Part shown: positions 43,893 to 52,264 of the stretch, piece after piece
How positions within the stretch are numbered: position 1 is the stretch's first letter
How the letters are laid out: every line of letters begins with the position of its first letter
Source of the DNA: Paenibacillus nanensis
GTDB lineage: Bacteria > Bacillota > Bacilli > Paenibacillales > Paenibacillaceae
Length of the DNA stretch: 64,000 bases
NCBI RefSeq assembly: GCF_003583765.1
Contig: NZ_QXQA01000002.1
Span: forward strand, 186,001-250,000
Direction: 5' to 3'
Made by a program: the position numbers and the translations under genes
The notes under the pieces: model-generated
Databases searched by the model: none
Seen by the model: the letters and a program-made list of their open reading frames with translations, nothing else
Told to the model about the DNA's origin: nothing

Positions 43893-45722
43893 ATGACATT
43901 CGAACATACGCCGCAGACCGCCACCGGAGAGCAAAATCCGTCACTCGCAAGACGCAAGCTGCATGCGCATGCCGACCTTCAGATCGACCGCTCTTGGTTC
44001 GACGAGCTGCAGCAGCGCCTAAGCAAAAATGGACCATGGGACGATTGGACGCTCTATCAGCTCACAATGGAAGCCGAGGAAGCGAAACGCGTCGAAAGCT
44101 TTGAAGAGCTGCAATGCCTGAAAACGCTGCCGTCCGTCGTGCCGATGCCGCATCAAATCAGCACCGCCAGCAAGGTTCTCCATGAGATGGGAGGGAGAGC
44201 GATTCTTGCGGACGAGGTTGGCCTCGGCAAAACGATCGAAGCCGGTCTCGTTCTAAAAGAGTATATGGTGCGGGGACTCGTCAAACGGGCGCTTATTCTC
44301 GTTCCCGCTTCACTTGTCCTTCAATGGGTGAGAGAGCTCAATCAGAAATTCGGCATCTCCGCCGTCGCTCAAAAAAAAGAGCATACTTGGGGCTATGACG
44401 TCGTCGTCGCCTCTATCGATACGGCTAAACGCGATCCGCACCGGGACCGCGTGCTCGGCACAGATTACGATATTATCATCATTGACGAGGCCCATAAGCT
44501 GAAAAACAAAAAAACGACGAACTATCAGTTCGCGACCCAGCTGCGCAAAAAATATTGCCTCCTTCTAACGGCAACGCCGATCCAGAACGATCTCGACGAG
44601 CTGTACAACTTAATTACGCTGCTGAAGCCCGGGCAGCTTGGCGGCCAAAGCGAATTTGCGGCGAACTTCGTCGTCGATAAACGGCTGCCGAAGAACGAGG
44701 ATCAGCTGCAGGAGGCGCTGTCGACCGTTATGATCCGCAACCGCAGAGGCGACGGCGGCATTCATTTCACCAAGCGGTTCGTCAAAAACATTCCGATTAC
44801 CCTGTCGCCGGAGGAAAAAGAGCTGTATGACGCGGTGACCGGCTTCGTGAAGGAGCGCTACGACGAAAGCGGCGGCGACTTAACGAGCATGCTGTCGCTA
44901 GTCACGCTGCAGCGCGAAGTTTGCAGCAGTCGAGACGCCGTCTTTTTGACGCTTGTGAACTTGTTCAAAAAAACGGCGGAGGATTCGCCGCTTCGCGCGA
45001 AAATATGGGGGCTCGTCGATAAGATTAAAAATATAAAAGCCAACACGAAAGCCGAAAAAGCGATGGAGCTCGTGAAGGAAATGAACGAGAAGGTCATCAT
45101 TTTTACGGAGTATCGGGCAACCCAAGAGCATTTGCTGCAATTTTTCCGCAATCACGATATGGTTGCTGTCCCTTATCGGGGCGGCATGAACCGCGGCAAA
45201 AAGGATTGGATGATGGACCTGTTCCGCGGACGAGCTCAGGTGCTGATCGCTACGGAAGCCGGAGGCGAGGGCATTAACCTGCAGTTCTGCCACCATATGA
45301 TCAACTTCGATCTGCCTTGGAATCCGATGCGCGTCGAGCAGCGAATCGGACGCGTGCATCGCCTTGGCCAGACAGAGGATGTCCGCATATACAATTTATG
45401 CACGCTTGGCACAATCGAGGAGCATATCGTCAATTTGCTGCATGAGAAAATTAATTTGTTCGAGCTCGTAATCGGAGAACTCGACCATATTCTCGAGCGT
45501 TTCGAAGGCGGCGTGACACTGGAGCAAAAGCTGGCCAAAGCTTTGCTTGAATCGGGCAGCGACCAGGATCTGAAGCGCCAGCTTCAATCGCTCGGCAATT
45601 CGCTGAGCCAAATCCGGAACGAGGTGAAATCGACCGAAGCCGGACGTAATCCTTATTCACCGGTCCCTGATCTGCTCATAAGGACGGATCGGCTGGGTGA
45701 AAGCGTGGAGGTCAACCCATGA
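43893..45722 (+). CDS. yqhH: SNF2-type DEAD/DEAH helicase (YqhH)
   Basis: A 609-residue SF2 ATPase of the SNF2 family. Motif I is ADEVGLGKTIEAGLVLKEY, motif II IIIDEAHKLKNKKT, motif III LLTATPIQNDLDEL. In the second RecA domain EAGGEGINLQFC precedes motif VI RVEQRIGRVHRLGQTED. It probably remodels or translocates on nucleic acids; the exact role of YqhH is unknown. GGAAGGAG lies 8-9 bases before this ATG. The stop overlaps the ATG of the YqhG-type gene (ATGA), as in the Bacillus yqhHG pair. Confidence 0.9.
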   Translation: MTFEHTPQTATGEQNPSLARRKLHAHADLQIDRSWFDELQQRLSKNGPWDDWTLYQLTMEAEEAKRVESFEELQCLKTLPSVVPMPHQISTASKVLHEMGGRAILADEVGLGKTIEAGLVLKEYMVRGLVKRALILVPASLVLQWVRELNQKFGISAVAQKKEHTWGYDVVVASIDTAKRDPHRDRVLGTDYDIIIIDEAHKLKNKKTTNYQFATQLRKKYCLLLTATPIQNDLDELYNLITLLKPGQLGGQSEFAANFVVDKRLPKNEDQLQEALSTVMIRNRRGDGGIHFTKRFVKNIPITLSPEEKELYDAVTGFVKERYDESGGDLTSMLSLVTLQREVCSSRDAVFLTLVNLFKKTAEDSPLRAKIWGLVDKIKNIKANTKAEKAMELVKEMNEKVIIFTEYRATQEHLLQFFRNHDMVAVPYRGGMNRGKKDWMMDLFRGRAQVLIATEAGGEGINLQFCHHMINFDLPWNPMRVEQRIGRVHRLGQTEDVRIYNLCTLGTIEEHIVNLLHEKINLFELVIGELDHILERFEGGVTLEQKLAKALLESGSDQDLKRQLQSLGNSLSQIRNEVKSTEAGRNPYSPVPDLLIRTDRLGESVEVNP

Positions 45723-46666
45723 ACGCCAAACAAGTGCACAAATATATTCACCGGTACCTGGAAGCGACGAATTGCTCGATTATCGAGAAATCGCCTGCTC
45801 ACTTTACGGTGAAGCTGTCGCCGGAAGCGGACCGCGAGCTGACAAACCGGCCTTATTACTGGAGCTTTGTCGACCGCGTTGGGGCAGAGCCGGAGACAAT
45901 GACTTATCTGCTGGTGACGGATAAGGAGAAATACGAAGCCGCGCAGCAGCAGAAGGAGCAGCAGCAGCCGGCGGAAGCGAAGCCTGACGGGCAAGCCGCA
46001 GCCGCCGACGCAGCGCTCGCAAGATCATTCGGCTTTATCAATACCTCCATTAATGCTCCAAGAATTCCAAGGGAGGACATGTATTTCGGCTCTCGCAAGC
46101 TCGAGCAGCTGTTCGGCGCGGCGAAATCGAAGGGCAGCTTCGTCTATTTGTTCCAAGAGCCGGATAAACGGAGAGAGAATCCTTATGTCTCTACGCCCTA
46201 TACGGCTTGGCTCGGCGTCAACATGCGCGTTGAGTTCGCTTGCGACCGCAAGCGCGAGGAAATTCATAGCTTCGGCGTATCTCTGGCTACCGGCCTTTGC
46301 GTTGACAACTTCCATAACCGGCTGCTGAACCTTCGTCTGACGCCGAGACTGCCGGCCAATGTCCATGTCACCAAAAACGGCATTACGATGGGAAAAGCCC
46401 AGACGATCATCGAACAGACGCTTGAGCGGAAGCTGAAAACGTATGACTACAAGTGGGCGGCGGATGCTTCGGCAAGGCTTGAGGAGGAGCTCGAGCGGAT
46501 CCACTCCTATTACGAACCGCTGATTGAGCATGCGCTGGAAGAAAACAAACCAGCCGTTCAGGAGCAGTATGAACAGCGGAAAGCCGAAATTCGGTGGCAG
46601 TATGAGCCGAGAGTGACGGCATCCGCCATTAATTGCGGCATTTTCCACCTTGAAGGCATCGAATAG
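45719..46666 (+). CDS. yqhG: YqhG family protein
   Basis: A 315-residue soluble protein that follows the helicase with an ATGA overlap. Conserved-looking segments are RPYYWSFVDRVGAEPETMTY and STPYTAWLGVNMRVEFACDR. A Gln/Ala-rich linker (about 80-100) and a coiled-coil C-terminus (about 240-300, LEEELERIHSYYEP) are visible. Pairing with a YqhH helicase identifies the family; function is unknown, but the constant pairing suggests that the two act together. Confidence 0.85.
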   Translation: MNAKQVHKYIHRYLEATNCSIIEKSPAHFTVKLSPEADRELTNRPYYWSFVDRVGAEPETMTYLLVTDKEKYEAAQQQKEQQQPAEAKPDGQAAAADAALARSFGFINTSINAPRIPREDMYFGSRKLEQLFGAAKSKGSFVYLFQEPDKRRENPYVSTPYTAWLGVNMRVEFACDRKREEIHSFGVSLATGLCVDNFHNRLLNLRLTPRLPANVHVTKNGITMGKAQTIIEQTLERKLKTYDYKWAADASARLEEELERIHSYYEPLIEHALEENKPAVQEQYEQRKAEIRWQYEPRVTASAINCGIFHLEGIE

Positions 46667-46793
46667 CTTTTTTTCTGACGGAAATCGCAGCAATGCGGCA
46701 AAAAAAGGATCTTCTTTCCCATATAAGGAACGACAGGTTGCAACAGCCTTCTTAAGGCTTGTCCGCTACACTGTTCTTGAGGTGATGACACTT

Positions 46794-47723
46794 ATGTCCA
46801 AAATTCGGCTTTCGATTCTTACTGCAGGTCTAACCGCGGCAGCCATCCTATTCAATGGCGCGGGTGCCGGCGTTGAGGCGGCTTCTGCGGCGCCTGCCGC
46901 ACGCGCGGTTAACCAAATCCATGATTCGCTTAGCATCAAAGAACAGGCTCAGAAGTGGGCAGAAGAGCTGTCGGCTCAAGAGCGGTATAAAACGTGGAGA
47001 AATGCAGAAATCCATGTATCCCCGATGGGACCGGGCTTGCATAGCTGGCTCGTCGAGCTGACGCAATCCGATAAAACAATTGTCGGTTACATCGTCATTT
47101 ATGCGACAGAAGAAGGCGGTTTCCAGCTTGGGGAATACGGAATCGGCGCTTACCCGCTATTTAACGAACAAGCGCTGAAGCTTTCCTTGCTCCAGCTTGA
47201 GCTTCAGCCTCATTCCATTAAAGCTGAGCGGCTATATGGAGATCCCCTCCATGCCGCTTGGCGAATTACTTCCAAACAGGCTGCTGCAGTTTATTATACG
47301 GATGCGATATCTGGGGAAGGTTTGCCGATCGAGAAGGATGAAGAGTGGGAAAGCGAACAGAAGCAGCTTACTGCGGAAAATAGCCGATACGGGCTTACAG
47401 AAACGGATAGTAAGCTGAAAGAGACTTTCGGCCTGATGGCCTCCTTTAACCCTTACGGGAGAATGCCCTGGCTGACAAAGAAACCGTTGGTTATAAATGA
47501 AGGCGATTATTCATCCATATTCCAAAATATCCACTCAAACAAAGAAATCCGGTATACGACCGAATCTTATAAAGGCAAAGCGAGGCAAGTATGGTCGGTG
47601 GTCGGCTATGATATATGGGAAGGCGATCAGGTATACCTCGCTTTAGACTCCGATGAAGAGGGCGCCGATCGCCGCTATCTTCCCATCGAACTGCTTGTGC
47701 AAGAAGGCCAATTTTATCCTTAA
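46794..47723 (+). CDS. Exported protein of unknown function
   Basis: A 309-residue protein with a signal peptide (MSKIRLSILTAGLTAAAILF, ending near AAPAARA) and a mixed alpha/beta domain. I recognise no family. The ATG has GAGGTG 9 bases upstream; the long open frame further upstream overlaps yqhG and is unlikely to be used. The C-terminal part (TLYQVWSVVGYDIWEG-like) has no catalytic motif. Its TAA shares two bases with the stop codon of the convergent YqzE gene. Confidence 0.7.
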   Translation: MSKIRLSILTAGLTAAAILFNGAGAGVEAASAAPAARAVNQIHDSLSIKEQAQKWAEELSAQERYKTWRNAEIHVSPMGPGLHSWLVELTQSDKTIVGYIVIYATEEGGFQLGEYGIGAYPLFNEQALKLSLLQLELQPHSIKAERLYGDPLHAAWRITSKQAAAVYYTDAISGEGLPIEKDEEWESEQKQLTAENSRYGLTETDSKLKETFGLMASFNPYGRMPWLTKKPLVINEGDYSSIFQNIHSNKEIRYTTESYKGKARQVWSVVGYDIWEGDQVYLALDSDEEGADRRYLPIELLVQEGQFYP

Positions 47724-47920
47724 CGTCCATCTCGTCCCCTGCCGCGCCACCAGATCATCAGACTTGCAGGCCCCCAACCGAACCATCGAGTCAGCCAAGG
47801 CTCTCTTGAAGCTTTGGCTGATGTTCGGGCATTTTTGCGCGACTCCGCCGGTGTCTCCAAATATTCGACGAAGCGCTCCGTCATAAATTTGACTAATTCG
47901 TCTCCTTTTATTTTGGCCAT
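47720..47920 (-). CDS. yqzE: YqzE family protein
   Basis: A 66-residue protein: GDELVKFMTERFVEYLETP, then a basic stretch and SREPWLTRWFGWGPASLMIW. The pattern, helix then Lys/Arg-rich linker then a short hydrophobic WFG..P..L end, matches YqzE of Bacilli, which in B. subtilis lies next to comGG and near yqhHG. No com genes are in the window. GGGGGTG precedes the chosen ATG; upstream ATGs lie too close. Function unknown. Confidence 0.8.
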   Translation of the reverse strand: MAKIKGDELVKFMTERFVEYLETPAESRKNARTSAKASREPWLTRWFGWGPASLMIWWRGRGRDGR

Positions 47921-48057
47921 CCCCATCACCCCCTTTTTCTATTCTAAGCATTCCCCGTCTGCACGACTCATAACCATGCATGAGTTTACCTCCGATAAGC
48001 CACTCTAACCTGTATCCATTACGATGCACCCACGAAGAATGTCTGGAGGCAATTCTT

Positions 48058-48771
48058 ATGTATAAATTTTTTTTAAAAAGAGCATATCGGCGCATCGGAG
48101 CTGCTGTTTTGCTATTGACGTTCAGCATGCCTTCGCATGCCTTTTCAGAAGCGCCTGGCAACGATTCCGGTCAAAACTGGACGATGCCGCATCCCGCTGT
48201 CATTATTGACGTCGGACATGGCGGTATTGACGGAGGCGCCTCTCATGGACAACTGCTGGAAAAAGATATTAATCTAGCAATTGCCGGCAAGCTTTACCTG
48301 CTCCTTCAAAGTCAAGGCATTCCTGCCGTCATGAACCGTACGGGTGATTATGCGTTAAGCGAGGAGAACCGCTGGCATCATACCCATTCCAGGCATCGGA
48401 AGGATTTGTCGCAGCGCAAGCAGCTTACGGAAGAAATCGGCAGCGATCTGCTTGTCAGCCTTCATGTGAACGCCGCCAAGAACAGCCGTAAACGAGGTCC
48501 TCTCGTCTTGCATCAGGAAACGGGCGAAAGCGCGCTGCTGGCCTTTTGCCTGCAAGATGCGCTGAACCGGCAGCAAAACAGCAACGAATGGCCTCAGCTT
48601 GGCAAACCTTTCTACTTGCTCCGGCGAGTCGATGAGCCTTCCGTCATTATCGAGATGGGATATATCAGCAACGCGCAGGACCGGGCGATGTTAACCGATT
48701 CGTTTCATCAGAATGAAATCGCCCGAGCCATCGCTTCAGGGATTAGGCAATACAAATGGATTGCCGATTGA
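48058..48771 (+). CDS. N-acetylmuramoyl-L-alanine amidase (Amidase_3, CwlD-like)
   Basis: A 237-residue exported zinc amidase. A signal or anchor segment (8-30) precedes the Amidase_3 domain. Zinc ligands are His54 in IIDVGHGGIDGGA, Glu68 in LLEKDINLAI and His136 in LLVSLHVNAA; catalytic Glu199 is in SVIIEMGYISN. Size and layout match CwlD, which cleaves stem peptides to form muramic lactam in spore cortex. A partner deacetylase (PdaA) is not adjacent, but a YibQ-type deacetylase gene overlaps its 3' end. The ATG has GGAGG about 9 bases upstream. Confidence 0.87.
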   Translation: MYKFFLKRAYRRIGAAVLLLTFSMPSHAFSEAPGNDSGQNWTMPHPAVIIDVGHGGIDGGASHGQLLEKDINLAIAGKLYLLLQSQGIPAVMNRTGDYALSEENRWHHTHSRHRKDLSQRKQLTEEIGSDLLVSLHVNAAKNSRKRGPLVLHQETGESALLAFCLQDALNRQQNSNEWPQLGKPFYLLRRVDEPSVIIEMGYISNAQDRAMLTDSFHQNEIARAIASGIRQYKWIAD

Positions 48772-49563
48772 GGATTGGACCATATCCGACAGCTTCACGA
48801 AAGTTGCGACTGATTCCATTTCCGGAATGGATTGCTTTAGGACGGATGCGGTTTTTTTGCCCGGCGGCCCGACATGTCCGATCGTTACGCATCTCCCGTT
48901 CGTCTCCAGCAGCTTGCGGAGCAGCGAGATCTGCTTCGATATGTGCTGCTCCGTGTACACATCATCCAAAAAGACGTCGTTTGACACAAGCGGCACGCCA
49001 ACTTCTTCCGCGATTTTTGGAATAACGGTTTTGTAGGTTGTTCGGCTGTCCAGGAAAAACAAGCCATGCTCCTTGCAAACCGTCAATACGATTCGCATAA
49101 TGCGTTCGTCCGCCGTAATTTTGGAGCCCATATGATTGTTCATCCCAATCGCATAGGGAACATCGGCAATGGCTGCTTCCACGCGCTTACGAATTTCCTC
49201 GTCCGTCAGATCGGAAGTGAGAGCGCCCGGACCAAGCCATTTTTTCTTACCTTTATTCGGCTCCATCGGCATATGAACGATAACATCATGTCCGAGCTTA
49301 TGGGCGGCTTCCGCGTCCTGCTTCGTCGTAGGCATAAAGGGCATCACCGCCGCCGTAAATTTCACCGGAAGCTTCAGCATCTCCTCTGTTCCCGTCATGC
49401 CGTTGCCGAAGTCATCAATGACAATAGCGACGGTACGGCTCGACATGTCTTCCTGCCCATAGACATTAGCTGAGGGGGTCGCTCCCAGGAGGATTGCAAA
49501 GCTAATCGCTCCTGTCAGGTATAGCCTCGTTTGTTTCATCCCTCTTCTCTTGCGCTTGTCCAA
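48736..49563 (-). CDS. Divergent polysaccharide deacetylase (YibQ family)
   Basis: A 275-residue exported protein of the YibQ/DUF610 family, a divergent branch of the NodB-type polysaccharide deacetylases. A signal peptide (about 10-36) is followed by AIVIDDFGNGMTGTEEML, VIVHMPMEPNKG, GMNNHMGSKITADERIM and FFLDSRTTYKTVIPKIA. Residues of the zinc site are present in part. It could act on envelope polysaccharide. The TTG start has GGATGTGA 7 bases upstream; an ATG eight codons later (49539) is an alternative. The 3' end overlaps the convergent amidase gene by 36 bases. Confidence 0.85.
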   Translation of the reverse strand: MDKRKRRGMKQTRLYLTGAISFAILLGATPSANVYGQEDMSSRTVAIVIDDFGNGMTGTEEMLKLPVKFTAAVMPFMPTTKQDAEAAHKLGHDVIVHMPMEPNKGKKKWLGPGALTSDLTDEEIRKRVEAAIADVPYAIGMNNHMGSKITADERIMRIVLTVCKEHGLFFLDSRTTYKTVIPKIAEEVGVPLVSNDVFLDDVYTEQHISKQISLLRKLLETNGRCVTIGHVGPPGKKTASVLKQSIPEMESVATFVKLSDMVQSSIGNPFVLPNP

Positions 49564-49644
49564 TCGAAAGTCACATCCGTTCTTTTATAAAAGGTCTTTA
49601 TTCGATTCAATACGTTAATATCCCCAATCGTGCCAGCTTTATGA

Positions 49645-49688
49645 AACAAAAAAGACAGCAGCGCTTAAACTCTCCGGTTTAAGCGCTG
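49645..49688 (-). terminator. Terminator of the Arg-rich protein gene
   Basis: CAGCGCTTAAAC/GTTTAAGCGCTG form a 12 bp perfect stem with a 6-base loop; the minus strand continues CTGTCTTTTTTG. Confidence 0.9.
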
Positions 49689-49729
49689 CCGCTGTTGCAT
49701 GAAGGCTTGTCTAGGTTGTCGACATGGGA

Positions 49730-50098
49730 TTAAGCAAAACGAGCTACAAGAACTTCTCGGCCTGAGCCATATGTTCTTGTGAACAATTCATTACCGGCTG
49801 CGTCTTCGATCGTCAATGCGACAGGCGCGTTCGTTAAAGTAGTGATGTTATTAAATCTTGCTACGCCGGTTGAATCGAAAGTAGCCGTCTGATCCGCTAC
49901 CCCTTGCTGCTCAATGATCGCTCTCCAGCCGGCCGAATTATGCGGCGTATTCTGGGTATTCGTCCGAACAGCTACAACATGAAGTCTGGTCAGCGTTTGT
50001 CTAATTCTGCGTCTTCTTCTTCTTGGCACCGCAGCGGTTCTTCTTGTTCTGCGGACTGCGCGGCGAACTCTCGTTGCTTTGCTTTTTACTACCTTCAT
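49730..50098 (-). CDS. Arg-rich N-terminal tail plus small beta domain, unknown
   Basis: A 122-residue protein. Residues 1-45 are extremely basic (TRRTAAVPRRRRRRIRQT), and the rest (about 55-122) looks like a small beta-sandwich: WRAIIEQQGVADQTATFDS, then TNAPVALTIEDAAGNELFT. I recognise no family. Spore coat or DNA/RNA-binding proteins sometimes have such tails; there is no signal peptide. The ATG has AAGGTG 9 bases upstream. It is divergent from a subtilase, with a shared intergenic region. Confidence 0.65.
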   Translation of the reverse strand: MKVVKSKATRVRRAVRRTRRTAAVPRRRRRRIRQTLTRLHVVAVRTNTQNTPHNSAGWRAIIEQQGVADQTATFDSTGVARFNNITTLTNAPVALTIEDAAGNELFTRTYGSGREVLVARFA

Positions 50099-50293
50099 CA
50101 GCATTCACACCTTTCATTGGGAATACTATATTAGATTCGCGATGCTCGCAGCTTGAAACAACAGAAACCTATCATTTTAAAAACAGGTGAATACACGTAG
50201 ATAGATTCATAGAGCTCAGAACCCCAAATGGATAAAAGGCAGCCCTTACCTAGTCATACATCCGAGCATACAATGCTCGAAAGGAGTGAACGT

Positions 50294-51601
50294 ATGAAGA
50301 CTAACCGTCTTAGCTGGCTTGTAAGACATTCATCGTTAATGAATCCGCCTCTGCGAAATCTGGTCCGGAAAATGCATCGTCACGGTAACAAGAATAGAAA
50401 AGTCCGCGTAATTGTTCAATTCCAGAAGAAGCTGACCTCCTCCAGCATTCAAGCGCTGCAGAAACAGCTTGGCGCAAGCGAGCTGCCGGTCAAACGCCGA
50501 ATAGCGTTTCTCAATTGCATTGCTTCCGATGTATCTCTAACCTGCTTGAAACGGATGTGCGGCTGCAAAGGCATTCAAAAAATATATTTGGACGGCGTAA
50601 AAAAGGTATCGCTTACGGTCGCGACTCCCTCTATCGGATCTGCAGCCGGACGGCGGTTGAAAGGAATAGACGGCAGAGGGATTAACGTAGGCGTAATCGA
50701 TACCGGCGTCTACCCGCATCCGGATCTCACTCGCCCGCGCAACCGAATTGTCGCGTTTAAAGATTTTGTGCGCGGACGGAGACGCCCTTATGACGATAAC
50801 GGCCATGGAACGCATTTAGCGGGAGATATAGCAGGCAACGGCAGATCCAGCAGAGGAAAGATTAGAGGACCGGCACCAGGAGCGGGAATCGTAGCCATTA
50901 AAGCGTTTAACAGCGCGGGTGATGCCTACGATTCCACGATTATTCGCGCGATTGAATGGAGCATTCGAAATCGAAAACGGCTCGGCCTGCGCGTCCTTAC
51001 CCTATCGTTCGGCGGCACGGCGACTACGCGCTGCAGCGAGGATCCGCTGTGCCAAGCCGTCGAGAAAGCCGTTCGTGCAGGCATTGTCGTCGTGACGGCC
51101 GCCGGAAACAGCGGACCCAAACGCGGTTCGATCGAGTCGCCCGGCAATAGTCCATCAGCCATTACGGTCGGGTCTGTCGATGACCGCAGGAGCATCAGGC
51201 AATCGGATGACAATATCACCTTCTATTCCAGCCGCGGACCGGCGGCGGGCGGCGTCGCCAAGCCGGATCTTGTCGCGCCGGGGGAATCGATTACTTCGCT
51301 TCGTGCTCCCCGCTCCAGGCAGGACCGGGAGACGCCTCATCTAAGAGTCGGAAGGCATTACTTCCTCTTGTCGGGAACAAGCGTATCCGCAGCGATTGTC
51401 GCAGGCGCCGCTGCTCAATTGCTGCAGCAGAGGCCGACTCTCACGCCTCGACAGGTAAAATCGATTTTGAAACGCCACGCGAGTCCCCTTCCGTTCAGCC
51501 CGAACGCAGTCGGCAGCGGCGAAGTCAACGTCCGTTTTCTATTAAGAAATGCTGGTAGAAGGCCTCGGCTCTCGAGTATGCGGAATAGGCTGAAAATTTA
51601 A
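50294..51601 (+). CDS. Subtilase (S8 serine protease, AprX-like)
   Basis: A 435-residue serine protease without a signal peptide. The N-terminus (1-100) is very basic and may be a propeptide. The catalytic triad is Asp126 (GVIDTGVYPHPDL), His161 (NGHGTHLAGDIA) and Ser353 (LSGTSVSAAIVAG), with oxyanion Asn262 in TAAGNSGP. The serine motif lacks the usual proline of GTSMA.P. AprX-type proteases lack classical signals and may act inside or be released late in growth. AAAGGAG lies 7 bases before the ATG. Confidence 0.9.
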   Translation: MKTNRLSWLVRHSSLMNPPLRNLVRKMHRHGNKNRKVRVIVQFQKKLTSSSIQALQKQLGASELPVKRRIAFLNCIASDVSLTCLKRMCGCKGIQKIYLDGVKKVSLTVATPSIGSAAGRRLKGIDGRGINVGVIDTGVYPHPDLTRPRNRIVAFKDFVRGRRRPYDDNGHGTHLAGDIAGNGRSSRGKIRGPAPGAGIVAIKAFNSAGDAYDSTIIRAIEWSIRNRKRLGLRVLTLSFGGTATTRCSEDPLCQAVEKAVRAGIVVVTAAGNSGPKRGSIESPGNSPSAITVGSVDDRRSIRQSDDNITFYSSRGPAAGGVAKPDLVAPGESITSLRAPRSRQDRETPHLRVGRHYFLLSGTSVSAAIVAGAAAQLLQQRPTLTPRQVKSILKRHASPLPFSPNAVGSGEVNVRFLLRNAGRRPRLSSMRNRLKI

Positions 51602-51666
51602 ACTTTAACGGAATGATTGACTTGGCCTATCGATGCGTGCTAGTATAGAAAACGTCACCGAGACAT

Positions 51667-51753
51667 GCGGTCGTGGCGGAATTGGCAGACGCGCTAGATT
51701 CAGGTTCTAGTGGTGTAACAGCCGTGGAGGTTCGAGTCCTCTCGACCGCACCA
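51667..51753 (+). tRNA. trnL: tRNA-Leu(CAG)
   Basis: An 87-base class II tRNA with a long variable arm. The acceptor stem is GCGGTCG/CGACCGC followed by discriminator A and encoded CCA. The anticodon stem CTAGA/TCTAG closes the loop TTCAGGT (anticodon CAG, leucine). The T arm is AGGTTCGAGTCCT. Confidence 0.97.
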
Positions 51754-51760
51754 TATAAAG

Positions 51761-51791
51761 GGTTCAAGCGCACGAGCTTGAGCCTTTTTTT
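51761..51791 (+). terminator. Terminator after tRNA-Leu
   Basis: GGTTCAAGC and GCTTGAGCC pair with one mismatch-tolerant G-T and are followed by seven T residues. Confidence 0.85.
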
Positions 51792-51831
51792 ATTTTATTT
51801 GATTTGCATAGCAGCCTTTGAAGCTCGTAGA

Positions 51832-51865
51832 AGACCAGGTATCTCCATCGATACCTGGTCTTTAT
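51832..51865. terminator. Perfect hairpin after the tautomerase gene
   Basis: AGACCAGGTATC/GATACCTGGTCT, 12 bp with a 6-base loop. The plus-strand tail is TTTATTC; the minus-strand tail is weaker. It lies between tRNA-Leu and the convergent tautomerase gene and may end transcripts from either side. Confidence 0.65.
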
Positions 51866-51936
51866 TCGTCCTTGCCACAATGCTTGGCAATCGCTCGGCT
51901 GGTTAGTCCGCCGGCCTTTGTCTGGCGGCTGTGAAC

Positions 51937-52122
51937 TTAGTTTCTCTTGTTACTCAAGTTGGGCGGCGCGTTTTCGTCGAGCGGAATCTCGTTAAACTCG
52001 ATCGTGATGAACTCTGGCTCCCTGTCGATAATACGGGAGAGCACTCGCGTATATATTTCCACAATCTCGTCCTTCTGCGCCTCGGTACGTCCTTCATACA
52101 TTTTAATCTTGATTTCCGGCAT
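51937..52122 (-). CDS. 4-oxalocrotonate tautomerase family protein
   Basis: A 61-residue tautomerase-like subunit starting MPEIKIKMYEGRTEAQKDEI, so Pro1 would become the catalytic base after Met removal. A second helix and strand follow (YTRVLSRIIDREPEFITIEF). Length matches the short hexameric 4-OT type. GGAGGA lies 6 bases before the ATG. Substrate unknown. Confidence 0.88.
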   Translation of the reverse strand: MPEIKIKMYEGRTEAQKDEIVEIYTRVLSRIIDREPEFITIEFNEIPLDENAPPNLSNKRN

Positions 52123-52264
52123 TGCCAGTCCTCCGTTTCATTAGGGGATTTAAGGGAAGCTTCCATACCAATATCGTAGAAACTCCTCCCTCCCCGAACA
52201 ATAGAACCGTTTTGCGAATACTTGCGATATTTCGTGGTAGCGGTAAAGCGGCTGGACTCACACT

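Noticed and set aside
51673..51906. Open frame starting MAELADALDSGSSG
   Set aside because: It is the well-known false translation of a tRNA-Leu gene; the cloverleaf occupies the same bases.
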